DNA from: Halalkaliarchaeum desulfuricum
GTDB taxonomy: Archaea > Halobacteriota > Halobacteria > Halobacteriales > Haloferacaceae
Direction: 5' to 3'
Length of the DNA stretch: 64,000 nt
NCBI RefSeq assembly: GCF_002952775.1
Contig: NZ_CP025066.1
Span: 1,364,001 to 1,428,000, forward strand
This document shows positions 25,401 to 34,083 of this stretch, one piece after another. The stretch's first letter is position 1. The number at the start of each line of letters is the position of its first letter. The position numbers and the translations under genes are program-made. The notes below the pieces were generated by a model that saw only the letters and a list, made by a program, of their open reading frames with translations, made no database searches and had not been told where the DNA came from.

Positions 25401-26997
25401 GCACGACATCTACTCGATCGAGGACCTCAAACAGCTGATCCACGACCTGAAAGCCGCGAATCCCGAGGCGGATATCAACGTGAAACTCGTCGCGGAGGCG
25501 GGGATCGGAACGATCGCCGCCGGCGTTGCGAAGGCGAACGCCGACGTCGTCCACGTGTCCGGCCACTCGGGCGGCACCGGCGCCTCGCCGAAGACGAGCA
25601 TCAAAAACGCCGGCGTTCCCTGGGAACTCGGTCTCGCGGAGACCACCCAAATGTTGCGGGCGACTGGGCTCCGCGACCGGATCAGGGTCTCGACCGACGG
25701 CGGCCTCCAGACGGGACGCGACGTGGCCGTGGCGGCACTTCTGGGCGCCGAGGAGTACGTCTTCGGAACCGCCTCGCTGGTCACCTCCGGCTGCGTGATG
25801 GCCCGCCAGTGCCACGAGAACACCTGTCCGGTCGGCGTCGCGACCCAGCGGGAGGAGCTGCGCCAGCGCTTCCCGGGACAGCCCGATCACGTCATCAACT
25901 ACATGACGTTCATCGCCCGTGAGCTGCGGGAGATCATGGCCGAGCTCGGCTTCCGGTCGCTGGAGGGGATGATCGGCCGGCCGTCGCTGCTCGTCCAGCG
26001 CGAGACGGACCACCCGCGGGCGAAGGCGCTGGACCTCTCTTCGGTCGTGGCCGAACAGGCCGGCGACAGGCGCACCAAGACCCGGCCACAGTCCCACGTC
26101 GACGTCGACGACCAACTCGACTGGGAACTCATCGACGCCACCGATGCGGCAATCAGCGACGAGGAGGCAGTGTCGCTCTCGACGGAGATCTCTAACGTCG
26201 ATCGGGCTGTGGGTGCGACCCTGTCGAACCGGGTGTCGGCCGAACACGGGGCGTCCGGGCTCCCGCCGGAGACGATCTCCGTCGACTTTTCGGGGATCGC
26301 CGGACAGAGTTTCGGGGCCTTCCTGGCCCCCGGCGTCGCCTTCGAACTCGAGGGAGCGGCGAACGACTACCTCGGAAAGGGGCTCTCGGGCGGGCGGGTC
26401 GTCGTTCGGACGCCGAGCGAGGCCGCATACGATCCCGCCGAAAACGTCGTCGTCGGCAACGTGGCCCTCTACGGCGGGACGGACGGCGAATGTTACGTCA
26501 ACGGTGCCGCAGGCGAACGGTTCGGCGTGCGCAACTCCGGAGTGAAAGCGGTCGTGGAGGGGCTGGGCGATCACGGCTGCGAGTACATGACTGGCGGCGT
26601 CGTGGTCGTGCTCGGGGAGACGGGGCGGAACTTCGCCGCCGGGATGTCCGGCGGCGTCGCGTACGTGTACGATCCCGACGCGACGTTCGAACAGACGGCC
26701 AATACCGGGATGGTGAGTCTCTCGCAAGAGCTTACAGACCGCGACGAACGGATGATCCGGCGGCTGGTCGAAAACCACCGGGCGCTTACAGGCTCGTCCA
26801 GAGCGGAGGAACTGCTCGACGCATGGTCGGGTGTTCTCGACGACTTCGTTCGCGTCTTCCCCGACGCCTACGCCAGGGTAATCGAGGAGGAGGGCCGGGA
26901 CGATGTCCGAAAAGAACTCCCAGCGAGTGCGGTCGCCGCCGCCAGCGCCGAGTCAGACTCCGTTCACGCCTCCGACGACGCGACGACCGTCCGGTAG
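22438..26997 (+). CDS. gltB: glutamate synthase, large subunit
   Basis: This 1519-residue protein is the full large subunit. The class II glutaminase nucleophile is Cys25 (NCGVGV), preceded by a 24-residue propeptide. HARFSTNTLGAWHLAHP and IHNGEFNTIQGN follow in the glutaminase domain. The central and FMN-binding domains span about residues 480-1230, with ISPPPQHDIYSIEDL and ASPKTSIKNAG. The 3Fe-4S site is Cys1119, Cys1125 and Cys1130 (GCVMARQCHENTCPVG). The C-terminal beta-helix (GXGXG-type strands, near 1270-1480) closes the protein. It makes two glutamates from glutamine and 2-oxoglutarate, with ferredoxin as likely donor because no small subunit is next to it. Confidence 0.96.
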   Translation: MTEPRSDTPDSRAGLAAPDDDRSNCGVGVIVDLDGDVDHDNVSDALELLANLEHRGTTGAEPNTGDGAGIMLQRPDRFFRAKVNADLPDEYAVGSFFMPQDPTVRRQLQELVEDALSEHDLEVLTWRDVPTDSAELGATARDQEPDVWQAFCAPEDDDLGISAFDRSLYVARNAIESRAIDVDGAERFHVPSLDRRRVIYKGLLKGTQLSSYYPDLTDERVESGVVLVHARFSTNTLGAWHLAHPYRTIIHNGEFNTIQGNINWMRARETDLSHPELDEHLDTIRPVIDDPEQSDTASVDNALELLLQGGRELPHALRMLVPEAFRGDSLMDEDRKDWYDFHASLVEPWDGPALVVGFDGERVAGVLDRNGLRPCRYDVTTDNRLVMASEAGALETDPAEIETRGRLQPGQLFVADPDEGRVIPDDEVFEELVDEKYGEWVDEEQRALEEVVAGIETETDDDAPIESLRAHQTAFGYTTDQLDHLLEPMARDGKDPVGSMGDDTPLSVLSEFDRPLFTYFKQLFAQVSNPPIDYIREELVTSLESRLGHQRNLLAESRDHARQLVCETPVLTDAETAAIKRLGEGDDDRFESAVIDVTFGPEEALEDAIERIRADAREAIEAGADLLVLSDREVGPERLPIPSLLATGAIHHDLVREGLRNHAGLVVESGDPREVHHLATLVGYGAGAVNPYLAYRSIEDLVAGPDGADTTEAVAAYRTALEDGLLKTMAKMGISTVESYQGAQIFEAVGLDSGLVAEYFEGTEIRTEGIDLARIELDVRKRHAVGFGSDPKLETHGEYENRSSGLHHSWNPQTVGTLQQAVRSGDYETYQEFAELVNDESETLHTLRGLLSFDSDRSPVPIEEVEPVEEIVQRFSTAAMSLGSLSPEAHENNSIAMNRIGGKSNTGEGGEPPERFDTERECNVKQVASGRFGVTSRYLQSADELQIKMAQGSKPGEGGHLPGKKVNEMIAHVRHSTPGVGLISPPPQHDIYSIEDLKQLIHDLKAANPEADINVKLVAEAGIGTIAAGVAKANADVVHVSGHSGGTGASPKTSIKNAGVPWELGLAETTQMLRATGLRDRIRVSTDGGLQTGRDVAVAALLGAEEYVFGTASLVTSGCVMARQCHENTCPVGVATQREELRQRFPGQPDHVINYMTFIARELREIMAELGFRSLEGMIGRPSLLVQRETDHPRAKALDLSSVVAEQAGDRRTKTRPQSHVDVDDQLDWELIDATDAAISDEEAVSLSTEISNVDRAVGATLSNRVSAEHGASGLPPETISVDFSGIAGQSFGAFLAPGVAFELEGAANDYLGKGLSGGRVVVRTPSEAAYDPAENVVVGNVALYGGTDGECYVNGAAGERFGVRNSGVKAVVEGLGDHGCEYMTGGVVVVLGETGRNFAAGMSGGVAYVYDPDATFEQTANTGMVSLSQELTDRDERMIRRLVENHRALTGSSRAEELLDAWSGVLDDFVRVFPDAYARVIEEEGRDDVRKELPASAVAAASAESDSVHASDDATTVR

Positions 26998-27017
26998 CGA
27001 CTCGGCTCCCCTGGACG

Positions 27018-27818
27018 CTATTCGTCGGCGTTCGTGCCACTCTGTTCGTCGGCGTCGGTATCCTCCGTGTCGTCGGTATTGCCATCCCCGATCGCGTCCG
27101 GATCCCGGTTTTCGCCGTCGTCGAGTTCGCGCTTTATCGATTCGAGCTCCGCGTCGACGTCCACTTCCGGTTCCTCGTCCGGTTCGGCTTCGTCGTCTGC
27201 GTTCGGTTCCTCGTCTGCGTTCGGATCGTCCCCGGCCTCGGCTTCATCGTCGGGTGACTCCCCGGTCACGTCGATCGTCACTGCCCCCGACGGGGCCCTG
27301 TCGTTCCTGCCGAGATCGCTCGAACCAGCGTCCCGTCCCGGGCCTGTACCCTCGCGGTCTTCCTCGAGTTTCCGTTCGATCTCGCGGCTCAACTCCCTGG
27401 CGTCCTCGATCACCGACCGCGCCTCCGGCTCCTCGGGCAGGTTCTCGTTGGCCTCCGAGAGCGCGGTTCGCAGCTGGGAAAGCGCCGAGGAGAGCTGGTT
27501 CGACGCTTCGGTTCGGGCGCCCGACAGCCGATTCCGTGTTTCGCGGCCGGCCCCGCCGGCGTCGATTCCGGACCGGTTCGGATCTGCGAGTCTGAGTACC
27601 GCCTGCAACAGCTCCAGCGATCGGATCGTCGCCTCGAGCATCGCGATCACTGTCGGGATCGTGTACCGGTCGGTGAACCGCAGGAGCTCACCCGGGGTCG
27701 GCGGCCGCGGCAACCCGCGACTCCGCCCCTCGGCTCGCAGCTCGGTTCCGAGTTCGTCCAAGGTCGACTCCAGCTCCCCGAGTAGCTCGCGGAGTTCCTC
27801 GTCGTCGCGGGCGGACAT
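27018..27818 (-). CDS. acidic coiled protein of unknown function
   Basis: This 266-residue protein has no signal peptide. The first half is helical with leucine-rich repeats of a coiled-coil type (LGELESTLDELGTEL; MLEATIRSLELLQAVLRLAD), including a conserved-looking TPGELLRFTDRY segment. The second half is low-complexity and strongly acidic, with repeated DPNADEE/NADDEAEPDEEPEVDVD tracts. It is convergent with glutamate synthase, whose stop lies 21 bases away. It resembles haloarchaeal proteins I recall as DUF7547, but I am not certain. No enzymatic motif. Confidence 0.65.
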   Translation of the reverse strand: MSARDDEELRELLGELESTLDELGTELRAEGRSRGLPRPPTPGELLRFTDRYTIPTVIAMLEATIRSLELLQAVLRLADPNRSGIDAGGAGRETRNRLSGARTEASNQLSSALSQLRTALSEANENLPEEPEARSVIEDARELSREIERKLEEDREGTGPGRDAGSSDLGRNDRAPSGAVTIDVTGESPDDEAEAGDDPNADEEPNADDEAEPDEEPEVDVDAELESIKRELDDGENRDPDAIGDGNTDDTEDTDADEQSGTNADE

Positions 27819-27979
27819 ATCCCCTCGTTGGTGCCGAGGGCTGAAAAGCCCCGCTCCCGTGGGTCGTGACAGCCGCGTCGCACACGCTCGAGACGACAAA
27901 CTTCGGGGCGGTCGTAAACTCTAAATTTGTTTACTGATGTTTGGAAACGTGTATCATACCGCGGTGTGGATACTCGAAC

Positions 27980-29134
27980 ATGGAGTTCGAACTCACCGAC
28001 GAGCAGAAGGCGCTCCGCGAGGAAGTCCGGCGGTTCGCGGAAAACGAGATCCGGCCGGTCGCAAGCGAGTACGACGTAAACGAGGAGTATCCCCACGAGG
28101 TAATGGACAAGGCTGCCGAGATGGGGCTGCTCGCCCCGCACATACCGATCGACTACGGCGGGGTGGGGTACTCGTCGATGGAAATGTGCATTCTGACCGA
28201 GGAGCTGTTCGCAGTGGATCCGGGGATCGGACTGTGTATCACGAGTGCCGGGTTCGGCGCCGAGGCGATCATGGAGTTCGGCAGCGAGGAAATGAAAGAG
28301 GAGTACCTCCCGCCGCTCGCGGAGGGCGAGACCGTGATGGGCTCGGCGATCAGCGAACCGCAGGCTGGATCGGACGTCACGTCTATCAGCACCCGAGCGG
28401 AGAAGGACGGCGACGAGTGGGTGATAAACGGGAACAAGATGTGGATCACCAACGGGACCGTCGCCGACTACTTCGTCGTGGTGTGCGAGACGGACCCGGA
28501 GGTGGAAGACCGCTATTCGGGCTACTCACAGATACTCGTCGAGGCGGATCGAGACGGCTTCTCGGCCGACAAGATCACCGGGAAGCTCGGAATCCGCGCA
28601 AGCGACACCGCCGAGTTGATCTTCGACGACGTACGGGTCCCCGAAGAGAACCTCATCGGGACCCGCGGAATGGGATTCCTGCAGCTGATGCAGTTCTTCG
28701 ACGAGACGCGGACCGCCGTCGCCGCCCAGGGTGTCGGGATCGCGAAGGGTGCCGCCGAGCGCTCCCTGGAGTACGCCCAGGAGCGCGAGCAGTTCGGCCG
28801 GTCGATCAGCGAGTTCCAGTCGATTCAACACAAGCTCGCGGACATGCACACCCGCACGGAGGCCGCCCGACAGCTGACGTACAAGTCCGCCTGGAGCGTC
28901 GATAACCGCGGCGACGATCTCACGATGCTGGCTTCGATGGCCAAGGAGTTCGCCTCGAGGGTCGCCCGCGACGTCACCGACGAGGCGGTGCAGATCCACG
29001 GCGGCGCGGGCTACGTCAACGACCACGACGTAGAGCGGCTCTTCCGCGACGCGAAGATCACCCAGATCTACGAGGGGACCAGCGAGATCCAGAAGAACAT
29101 CATCGCGCGGGAGCTGCTCGGCAAGGGCTTTTAA
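27980..29134 (+). CDS. acyl-CoA dehydrogenase
   Basis: This 384-residue flavoprotein has all landmarks of a short- to medium-chain acyl-CoA dehydrogenase: [32 protein letters not shown], then [21 protein letters not shown] and the C-terminal [18 protein letters not shown]. Glu365 in YEGTSEI is the expected catalytic base. It oxidises acyl-CoA to trans-2-enoyl-CoA and passes electrons to ETF. The chosen ATG gives [14 protein letters not shown], the usual start. The substrate could be fatty, branched-chain or glutaryl-CoA; no neighbour decides it. Confidence 0.92.
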   Translation: MEFELTDEQKALREEVRRFAENEIRPVASEYDVNEEYPHEVMDKAAEMGLLAPHIPIDYGGVGYSSMEMCILTEELFAVDPGIGLCITSAGFGAEAIMEFGSEEMKEEYLPPLAEGETVMGSAISEPQAGSDVTSISTRAEKDGDEWVINGNKMWITNGTVADYFVVVCETDPEVEDRYSGYSQILVEADRDGFSADKITGKLGIRASDTAELIFDDVRVPEENLIGTRGMGFLQLMQFFDETRTAVAAQGVGIAKGAAERSLEYAQEREQFGRSISEFQSIQHKLADMHTRTEAARQLTYKSAWSVDNRGDDLTMLASMAKEFASRVARDVTDEAVQIHGGAGYVNDHDVERLFRDAKITQIYEGTSEIQKNIIARELLGKGF

Positions 29135-29260
29135 GAAAGGAAGATCGCATCCCGCGGCGCTCGACCCCGCCTCCTCGGACGAGATAAGTAGAGTTTTGAG
29201 CGGGTAGCCGGACCTTGTGGGTGATGAGACTCGCGGACGAACCCGACAGGAGGTGGTTCG

Positions 29261-30418
29261 GTGCCGGCTGAAAACGGACGGCTGCTGGTACCGGTAAAGA
29301 ACACGGCTACCGTTCGCAAAACGGTCGCAAACGCAGTAGCGCGGATCACCACCGCGGAACGCGACCCCGAGCTCCACTTCGTCTATCTCGCAACGTGGCG
29401 GGACGACGATCCCGGATCGACCGATAGATACGCGGAGGCGACAGCATTGCTCGATCGGATCGAGGTGTGGTGTAGATACGACTTCGAGGAGACCGGATAC
29501 GACGAAACGATCTCGTCGGCGGACGTCGTTCACACGACGGTTCTGGGACGCGGGGAGTACCTCTTCGGTGCGGACGACTACGCCGAGTTGCTCTTCGAAT
29601 ACGCCGAGGAACGCGGGATCGAGACGGTCCTGATGGATCCCGAATACAGCCTCGTCGGGCGGTCGACGCTGCATCAACCGCTGGATTTCGAACTCGAAGC
29701 TCGTGGATTGACCGTCGAGGAGGCGCCCGTCGATCGGCCCTCCAGGCGACAGCGGTTCGCCCAGGAGCTGTCTGCGGGACGGTTCCTGTTCGTGTTCGGC
29801 GTTTCCTATCTGTTTTACCTCGTTCTGGGCGGGTTTTCGGGGCTGTTCGACGTCATTACCGGCGCGGTCAGCGCCGCGATCGTCGCGGGAGTGCTCTCGA
29901 CGATCACGGTCGATCGGGATCCCTCGTTTCCGGAAACTCCGCTCCGAATCCTCCGACTGGCCGTGTACGTCCCGTACCTGTTCATCGAGATCGTGAAGTC
30001 GAACCTCGTCATCGCGTCGGTGATCCTTCGACCGTCGATGCCGATCAAACCACGGCTCACTCGCGTTCGGGTGTACGTCGGCCCCGGCGTTCAGCTCACG
30101 ACGCTTGCGAACAGCATCACGCTGACCCCCGGAACGCTCACCGTCCGGGCGAGAGACCAGAACCTCTACGTCCACTCGCTGGTCCCGTCGGCGCGAGACG
30201 GGCTGTTCGCCGGCTCGCTGGAACGGTGGGTCCGGTTTATCTTCTACGGCCGGGAAGCCGCCCGGATCGCAAGTCCCGAAGAGCGGGGAGACACAGAGAT
30301 ACTTCAGGGACCTGAAGCCGACGCGGTCGCCGACGGCGGCGTCTCCGATGGCGACAGCAACGACCACAACAGCTCCGACCGCGGCACCGCAGACGACCGG
30401 GAGGTGAGCGACGAATGA
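29261..30418 (+). CDS. mnhE: Mrp/Mnh antiporter subunit E with N-terminal Usp-like domain
   Basis: This 385-residue protein starts at GTG 29261, with AGGAGGTG just upstream as a ribosome-binding site. Residues 1-150 look like a universal-stress/nucleotide-binding alpha/beta domain (LLVPVKNTATVRKTV; LHFVYLATW; ETVLMDPEY). Residues about 160-330 are MrpE: helices around FLFVFGVSYLFYLVLGG and DVITGAVSAAIVAGV, then PYLFIEIVKSNLVIAS and LTTLANSITLTPGTLTV. An acidic tail of some 40 residues ends the protein. MrpE supports the multisubunit Na+(Li+,K+)/H+ antiporter. A Usp-like extension is absent from bacterial MrpE. It is first in a nine-gene operon. Confidence 0.88.
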   Translation: MPAENGRLLVPVKNTATVRKTVANAVARITTAERDPELHFVYLATWRDDDPGSTDRYAEATALLDRIEVWCRYDFEETGYDETISSADVVHTTVLGRGEYLFGADDYAELLFEYAEERGIETVLMDPEYSLVGRSTLHQPLDFELEARGLTVEEAPVDRPSRRQRFAQELSAGRFLFVFGVSYLFYLVLGGFSGLFDVITGAVSAAIVAGVLSTITVDRDPSFPETPLRILRLAVYVPYLFIEIVKSNLVIASVILRPSMPIKPRLTRVRVYVGPGVQLTTLANSITLTPGTLTVRARDQNLYVHSLVPSARDGLFAGSLERWVRFIFYGREAARIASPEERGDTEILQGPEADAVADGGVSDGDSNDHNSSDRGTADDREVSDE

Positions 30419-30720
30419 GTTTCGTCGAGACGACCGTCGTGGCCGGCTTCTCGCTCGGGGAGATACTGATCGCCATCGCAGCACTGTTCGTCGCGCTCGC
30501 GATCGCAATGCTGTACCGTGCGGTCGACGGTCCGACCATCCAGGACCGGGTGCTGGCGGTGAACGTCCTCGGAACCAACACCGTCGTCATTCTCGCACTG
30601 TTGGGCGCCGCACTCAACGAGCCGTGGTTCCTGGACATCGCGCTAGTGTACGCGCTGTTGAACTTCCTGATGTCGGTTGCGATCTCGAAGTTCACCGTCG
30701 AACAGGGGGGCGTCATATGA
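30415..30720 (+). CDS. mnhF: Mrp/Mnh antiporter subunit F
   Basis: This 101-residue protein has three hydrophobic helices and the MrpF core RAVDGPTIQDRVLAVNVLGT, typical of the small F subunit in the Mrp complex. It overlaps mnhE by 4 bases and has GGAGGTG 8 bases before its ATG, inside the end of mnhE. Confidence 0.9.
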   Translation: MSFVETTVVAGFSLGEILIAIAALFVALAIAMLYRAVDGPTIQDRVLAVNVLGTNTVVILALLGAALNEPWFLDIALVYALLNFLMSVAISKFTVEQGGVI

Positions 30721-31055
30721 CCGACCTGGAGTTCGTCCGCGTTGCGCTGGTACTCCTGCTCGCACTCACGGGGCTGTTTTTCACCCTCGTGTCCGCGACC
30801 GGCGTGATCCGCCTGCCGGACGTGTACGCCCGCGCCCACACCGCCTCGCAGGCCGACACGCTCGGGGCGGGCTTTGCGCTCGCAGCCGTCGCGTTCACGC
30901 TCGGCTGGGAGCCAACCACGGTGAAAACCGTGTTCCTCCTGTTTTTCATCTTCCTGACCAACCCGACTGCGGCTCACGCGATCGCCCGGGCCGCCTTCGA
31001 GGAGGGGATCGAGCCGTGGACCGAACTCGACGAGGAGGGAGGTGAACGGCGGTGA
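30717..31055 (+). CDS. mnhG: Mrp/Mnh antiporter subunit G
   Basis: The 112-residue protein carries the MrpG signature GVIRLPDVYARAHTASQADTLG after a first membrane helix, followed by VKTVFLLFFIFLTNPTAAHAIARAA. It overlaps mnhF as ATGA. MrpG is a small membrane subunit of the cation/proton antiporter. The in-frame start at 30624 was rejected because it lies inside mnhF. Confidence 0.9.
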   Translation: MTDLEFVRVALVLLLALTGLFFTLVSATGVIRLPDVYARAHTASQADTLGAGFALAAVAFTLGWEPTTVKTVFLLFFIFLTNPTAAHAIARAAFEEGIEPWTELDEEGGERR

Positions 31056-31588
31056 CGCCGATCGAAGCCACCCTGATCGTGTTCGTGATCGCGGCAGCGA
31101 CTGCGACGGCGCTGTTCCGCGACGTGCTGGCGTCGATCGTCGTGTTCGGCGCCTACAGCCTCGGGATGGCGGTGCTGTACACGTTCTACCGTGCTCCCGA
31201 TGTCGCACTCACCGAGGCGGCCATCGGCGCGGGCGTGACGACGATCCTGCTTCTGTTGACGATCGCGAAGACGGTCCGACTGGACCACGACCGCACCTTC
31301 GAGCCGGTCTCGTGGCCGGCGGTCGGCGTCGTTGGCGTTCTCGGCGTGCTCATGCTCGCGACAGTGCCGTCGATCTATCCCGTGGGTGATCCCGACGCGC
31401 CGGCGTGGGCCAACCCGGAGGTAACGGGCTACTACATCCAGCACGCCTATCCCGAGACCGGGGTCGAAAACGCCGTGATGGCCGTCCTCGCCGGCTACCG
31501 CGCGTTCGACACCTTCGGCGAGGCTGTCGTCGTGTTCGCTGCCGGGATCGCCGTGCTGATCGCCCTCGATCGGGAGGTGTTCACATGA
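31052..31588 (+). CDS. DUF4040-containing Mrp subunit (MrpA C-terminal / MbhD-like)
   Basis: This 178-residue protein starts at GTG 31052, overlapping mnhG by 4 bases. The first 85 residues form helices with FYRAPDVALTEAAIGAGVTTILLLL, the DUF4040/MbhD domain that in bacteria is fused to MrpA. Further helices follow near residues 90-110 and 150-172, close to MrpA-C or MbhE. The operon therefore carries a split MrpA. The domain helps form the ion path between the D-like subunits and the rest of the complex. Confidence 0.85.
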   Translation: MTPIEATLIVFVIAAATATALFRDVLASIVVFGAYSLGMAVLYTFYRAPDVALTEAAIGAGVTTILLLLTIAKTVRLDHDRTFEPVSWPAVGVVGVLGVLMLATVPSIYPVGDPDAPAWANPEVTGYYIQHAYPETGVENAVMAVLAGYRAFDTFGEAVVVFAAGIAVLIALDREVFT

Positions 31589-32127
31589 CCGACCTCGACG
31601 AGGTCCGTCAGCAGCCGTACACCGAAAGCCAGGTGATCATGTCGACCGTGCGCGTGGTCGCACTGTTCGTGTTCACCTACGGGCTGTTCGTGACGTTCCA
31701 CGGCGCCGGCTCCCCCGGCGGCGGGTTCCAGGGCGGCGCGATCATGGCGGCGGTCGTGTACATGATCGCGTTCGCGTTCGGCATCGAGGCGACGCGACGG
31801 TGGCTCGAAAACGCGGTCATCGTCGGGCTCGCGGCGGTCGGCGTCGTGATCTTCGGCGGCGTCGGCGTCCTCACGATCGCACTCGGGGGCAACTTCCTCG
31901 ATTACCCGATGCTCGCCCCGGTCCTCGATCCATTCGTGGTACTTCCGCCAAACGAACTGACCAAGTGGGGGATGGAGACCGTCGAGATCGGCGGGATCGC
32001 GCTGATCGTCGCGTCGGTGCTCGTCGGCCTCTTTTTTGCCCTCGCTGCTGGCTTTTCGGCGGTCGCGCTCGACGCGGGACGACTCCCGGACGACGAAACT
32101 GACGACACCGAGGAGGTGCCGGAATGA
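31585..32127 (+). CDS. mnhB: Mrp/Mnh antiporter subunit B
   Basis: This 180-residue protein has the MrpB signature FHGAGSPGGGFQGGAIMAA after the first helix and four predicted helices. GGAGGTG is 5 bases before ATG 31585, within the end of the gene before it. It overlaps its neighbours on both sides by 4 bases. An in-frame start at 31405 lies inside the DUF4040 gene and was rejected. Confidence 0.9.
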   Translation: MTDLDEVRQQPYTESQVIMSTVRVVALFVFTYGLFVTFHGAGSPGGGFQGGAIMAAVVYMIAFAFGIEATRRWLENAVIVGLAAVGVVIFGGVGVLTIALGGNFLDYPMLAPVLDPFVVLPPNELTKWGMETVEIGGIALIVASVLVGLFFALAAGFSAVALDAGRLPDDETDDTEEVPE

Positions 32128-32504
32128 TCGAACTGCTGACGACGAGACACGCCTACATCGCGTTCGTCCTGTTGGTCTGTATCGGGCTCTACATGATGAT
32201 CGCGAGCCCGAACATCGTCAAGAAGCTGATCGGGCTGAACCTGTTCCAGACGGCGGTGTTCCTGCTTTTCGTCGTCGCGGCGTACGTCCAGGGCGGTACC
32301 TCGCCGGTGATCCCCGCCGGCGCACCCGAGACGTACGTCAGTCCACTGCCGCACGTGATCGTGCTCACCGCCATCGTGGTGGGCGTGAGCCTCACCGCGG
32401 TCGGGCTCGCGCTCAGCATCCGGGTGTACTCGGAGTTCGGCACGCTCCGGATGGACGTGCTCAGAGAGATCGTCCGTGAAAACAGGGAGGTGAACGATGA
32501 CTGA
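32124..32504 (+). CDS. mnhC: Mrp/Mnh antiporter subunit C
   Basis: This 126-residue three-helix protein is homologous to complex I subunit NuoK. It has IGLYMMIASPNIVKKLIGLNLFQTAVFL and a segment VIVLTAIVVGVSLTAVGLALSIRVY with the conserved small residues. AGGAGGTG is 5 bases before its ATG. It ends with an acidic/basic tail and overlaps mnhD by 8 bases. Confidence 0.92.
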   Translation: MIELLTTRHAYIAFVLLVCIGLYMMIASPNIVKKLIGLNLFQTAVFLLFVVAAYVQGGTSPVIPAGAPETYVSPLPHVIVLTAIVVGVSLTAVGLALSIRVYSEFGTLRMDVLREIVRENREVNDD

Positions 32505-34083
32505 CGTCCTGCTCCCGCTTCTGGTCGCAGTCCCGATCCTGGCTGCGGTGCTCCCGCTCGCGTTCGGCCTCCGGTTCGAGAACGTCGGCTGGCCGGTTGC
32601 GGCGGCGACCACGTTCGGAATGCTCGTGGTCGCAGCCGGTGCCGCGTGGGAAGTGTTCACCGAGGGTCCACTGTACCACGAACTCGGCGGGTTCCCCCGC
32701 CCAGTGGGAATCGAACTCGTCGGCGACGAACTGTCGACGCTCGTCGTCCTTCTGGTCGCGGTGGTGTCGTTCACCGTCGTGCTGTACGCCCGGACCGCCG
32801 GCCCGCGGGGCAACCCGTTTTACAGCGGCTACCTCCTTTTGATCGGCGGCCTGATGGGCGTCTCGCTGACAGGCGACCTGTTCAACATGTTCGTCTTCCT
32901 GGAGATCGTCGGGCTGACGACGTACGCGCTGGTCGCGGCCGACAGATCCGGGGAGGCCGCCTACGCCGCACTCAAGTACCTGTTCATCGGGACGGTCGGC
33001 GCGTCACTGTACCTCATCGGGGTCGGCTACGCGTTCCTCGCGACCGGCACGCTCAACATGATCGACCTGCAGACGGCGCTCGCCGACGCCGGGTACACCA
33101 ACACGCTGGTGCGGGCTGCGTTCGGCTTCATCGTCGCCGGCTTCGCCATCAAGATCGCGCTGTTCCCGGTCCACACCTGGCAGCCGGACGCCTATCAGCA
33201 GGCGCCCGACAGCGTGAGTGCGCTGATCTCCGCGCTGGTGTCGACGGTCGCCGCGTACGCGCTGATTCGGGTGGTGTATACGGTCTTCACGATCGACTTC
33301 CTCGCGGCCAACCCCGCGATCACCGACGGCGTGCTGCTGCTTGCGACGGTGAGCATCCTCGCCGGCTCCGCCCTCGCGGTCACCCAGTCGGAGATCAAGC
33401 GGATGCTCGCATACTCCTCTGTCGCGCAGTTCGGGATGATCGCCGCCGCGGTGCTGATCGCGAACGACACCGCCCTCACGGGTGCGATCATTCACCTGAT
33501 CGGTCACGGGCTGATGAAGGGGGCGCTGTTCATGGGTGCCGGCGTGCTCGCGGCGGCGTACGGCGTCCGCACCCTGCACGAGTACGCCGGCCTCTCCGCG
33601 AAGGCGCCCTACACCGCGGGCGCGATCTCCGTGCTGGGGCTCGCGCTCGTCGGGATCCCGCCGTCGATCGGCTTCCTCGGCAAGTGGTACATCGCGCTGG
33701 GGGCGATAGAGGGCGGCCACTGGGTCGTCGCCGGCGTCGTCTTCCTGTCGACGCTTTTGACCCTGGCGTACGTCGCCCGGCTGCTCGAGAAGTTCTACTT
33801 CACGCCGTCGGGGGTGGAACACCTCGGCGGCGTCGAGCCGGTCGAGCCGGGGGCGCCGGCGACCGACGGCGGTTCGACTCCCGAGCACGACGGTGAGAAC
33901 GACGACGGACACGGCAGCGAGCACGTCCCGCCGGCGGTACCAGTTCCGGTGAACCGGCGTCCGGGCGTCTCCGCCGTGATGGTCCTTTTGGTCGTCCTGG
34001 CCGCGGTCGGGGTTGTCGCGCTGGGCTTCGGTGGTAGCGTCTTCGAGTCGCTGATCGATCCGTTCGTCGGGAGGGTTCTGTAA
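32497..34083 (+). CDS. mnhD: Mrp/Mnh antiporter D-like subunit (1 of 3)
   Basis: This 528-residue protein is a proton-conducting transporter of the NuoL/M/N family, with about 14 helices. Landmarks are FNMFVFLEIVGLTTYALVA, the GTVGASLYLIGVGYAF region, FAIKIALFPVHTWQPDAYQQAPD (ion-path Lys and His) and RMLAYSSVAQFGMI. The C-terminal region has an acidic linker rich in Glu, Asp, His and Gly before the last helices. GGAGGTG lies 4 bases before ATG 32497. It moves protons or Na+ as part of the antiporter. Confidence 0.9.
   Translation: MTDVLLPLLVAVPILAAVLPLAFGLRFENVGWPVAAATTFGMLVVAAGAAWEVFTEGPLYHELGGFPRPVGIELVGDELSTLVVLLVAVVSFTVVLYARTAGPRGNPFYSGYLLLIGGLMGVSLTGDLFNMFVFLEIVGLTTYALVAADRSGEAAYAALKYLFIGTVGASLYLIGVGYAFLATGTLNMIDLQTALADAGYTNTLVRAAFGFIVAGFAIKIALFPVHTWQPDAYQQAPDSVSALISALVSTVAAYALIRVVYTVFTIDFLAANPAITDGVLLLATVSILAGSALAVTQSEIKRMLAYSSVAQFGMIAAAVLIANDTALTGAIIHLIGHGLMKGALFMGAGVLAAAYGVRTLHEYAGLSAKAPYTAGAISVLGLALVGIPPSIGFLGKWYIALGAIEGGHWVVAGVVFLSTLLTLAYVARLLEKFYFTPSGVEHLGGVEPVEPGAPATDGGSTPEHDGENDDGHGSEHVPPAVPVPVNRRPGVSAVMVLLVVLAAVGVVALGFGGSVFESLIDPFVGRVL

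Noticed and set aside
24106-26778. 890-codon open frame on the minus strand inside the glutamate synthase gene
   Set aside because: Antisense of a strongly conserved enzyme; no recognisable domain.
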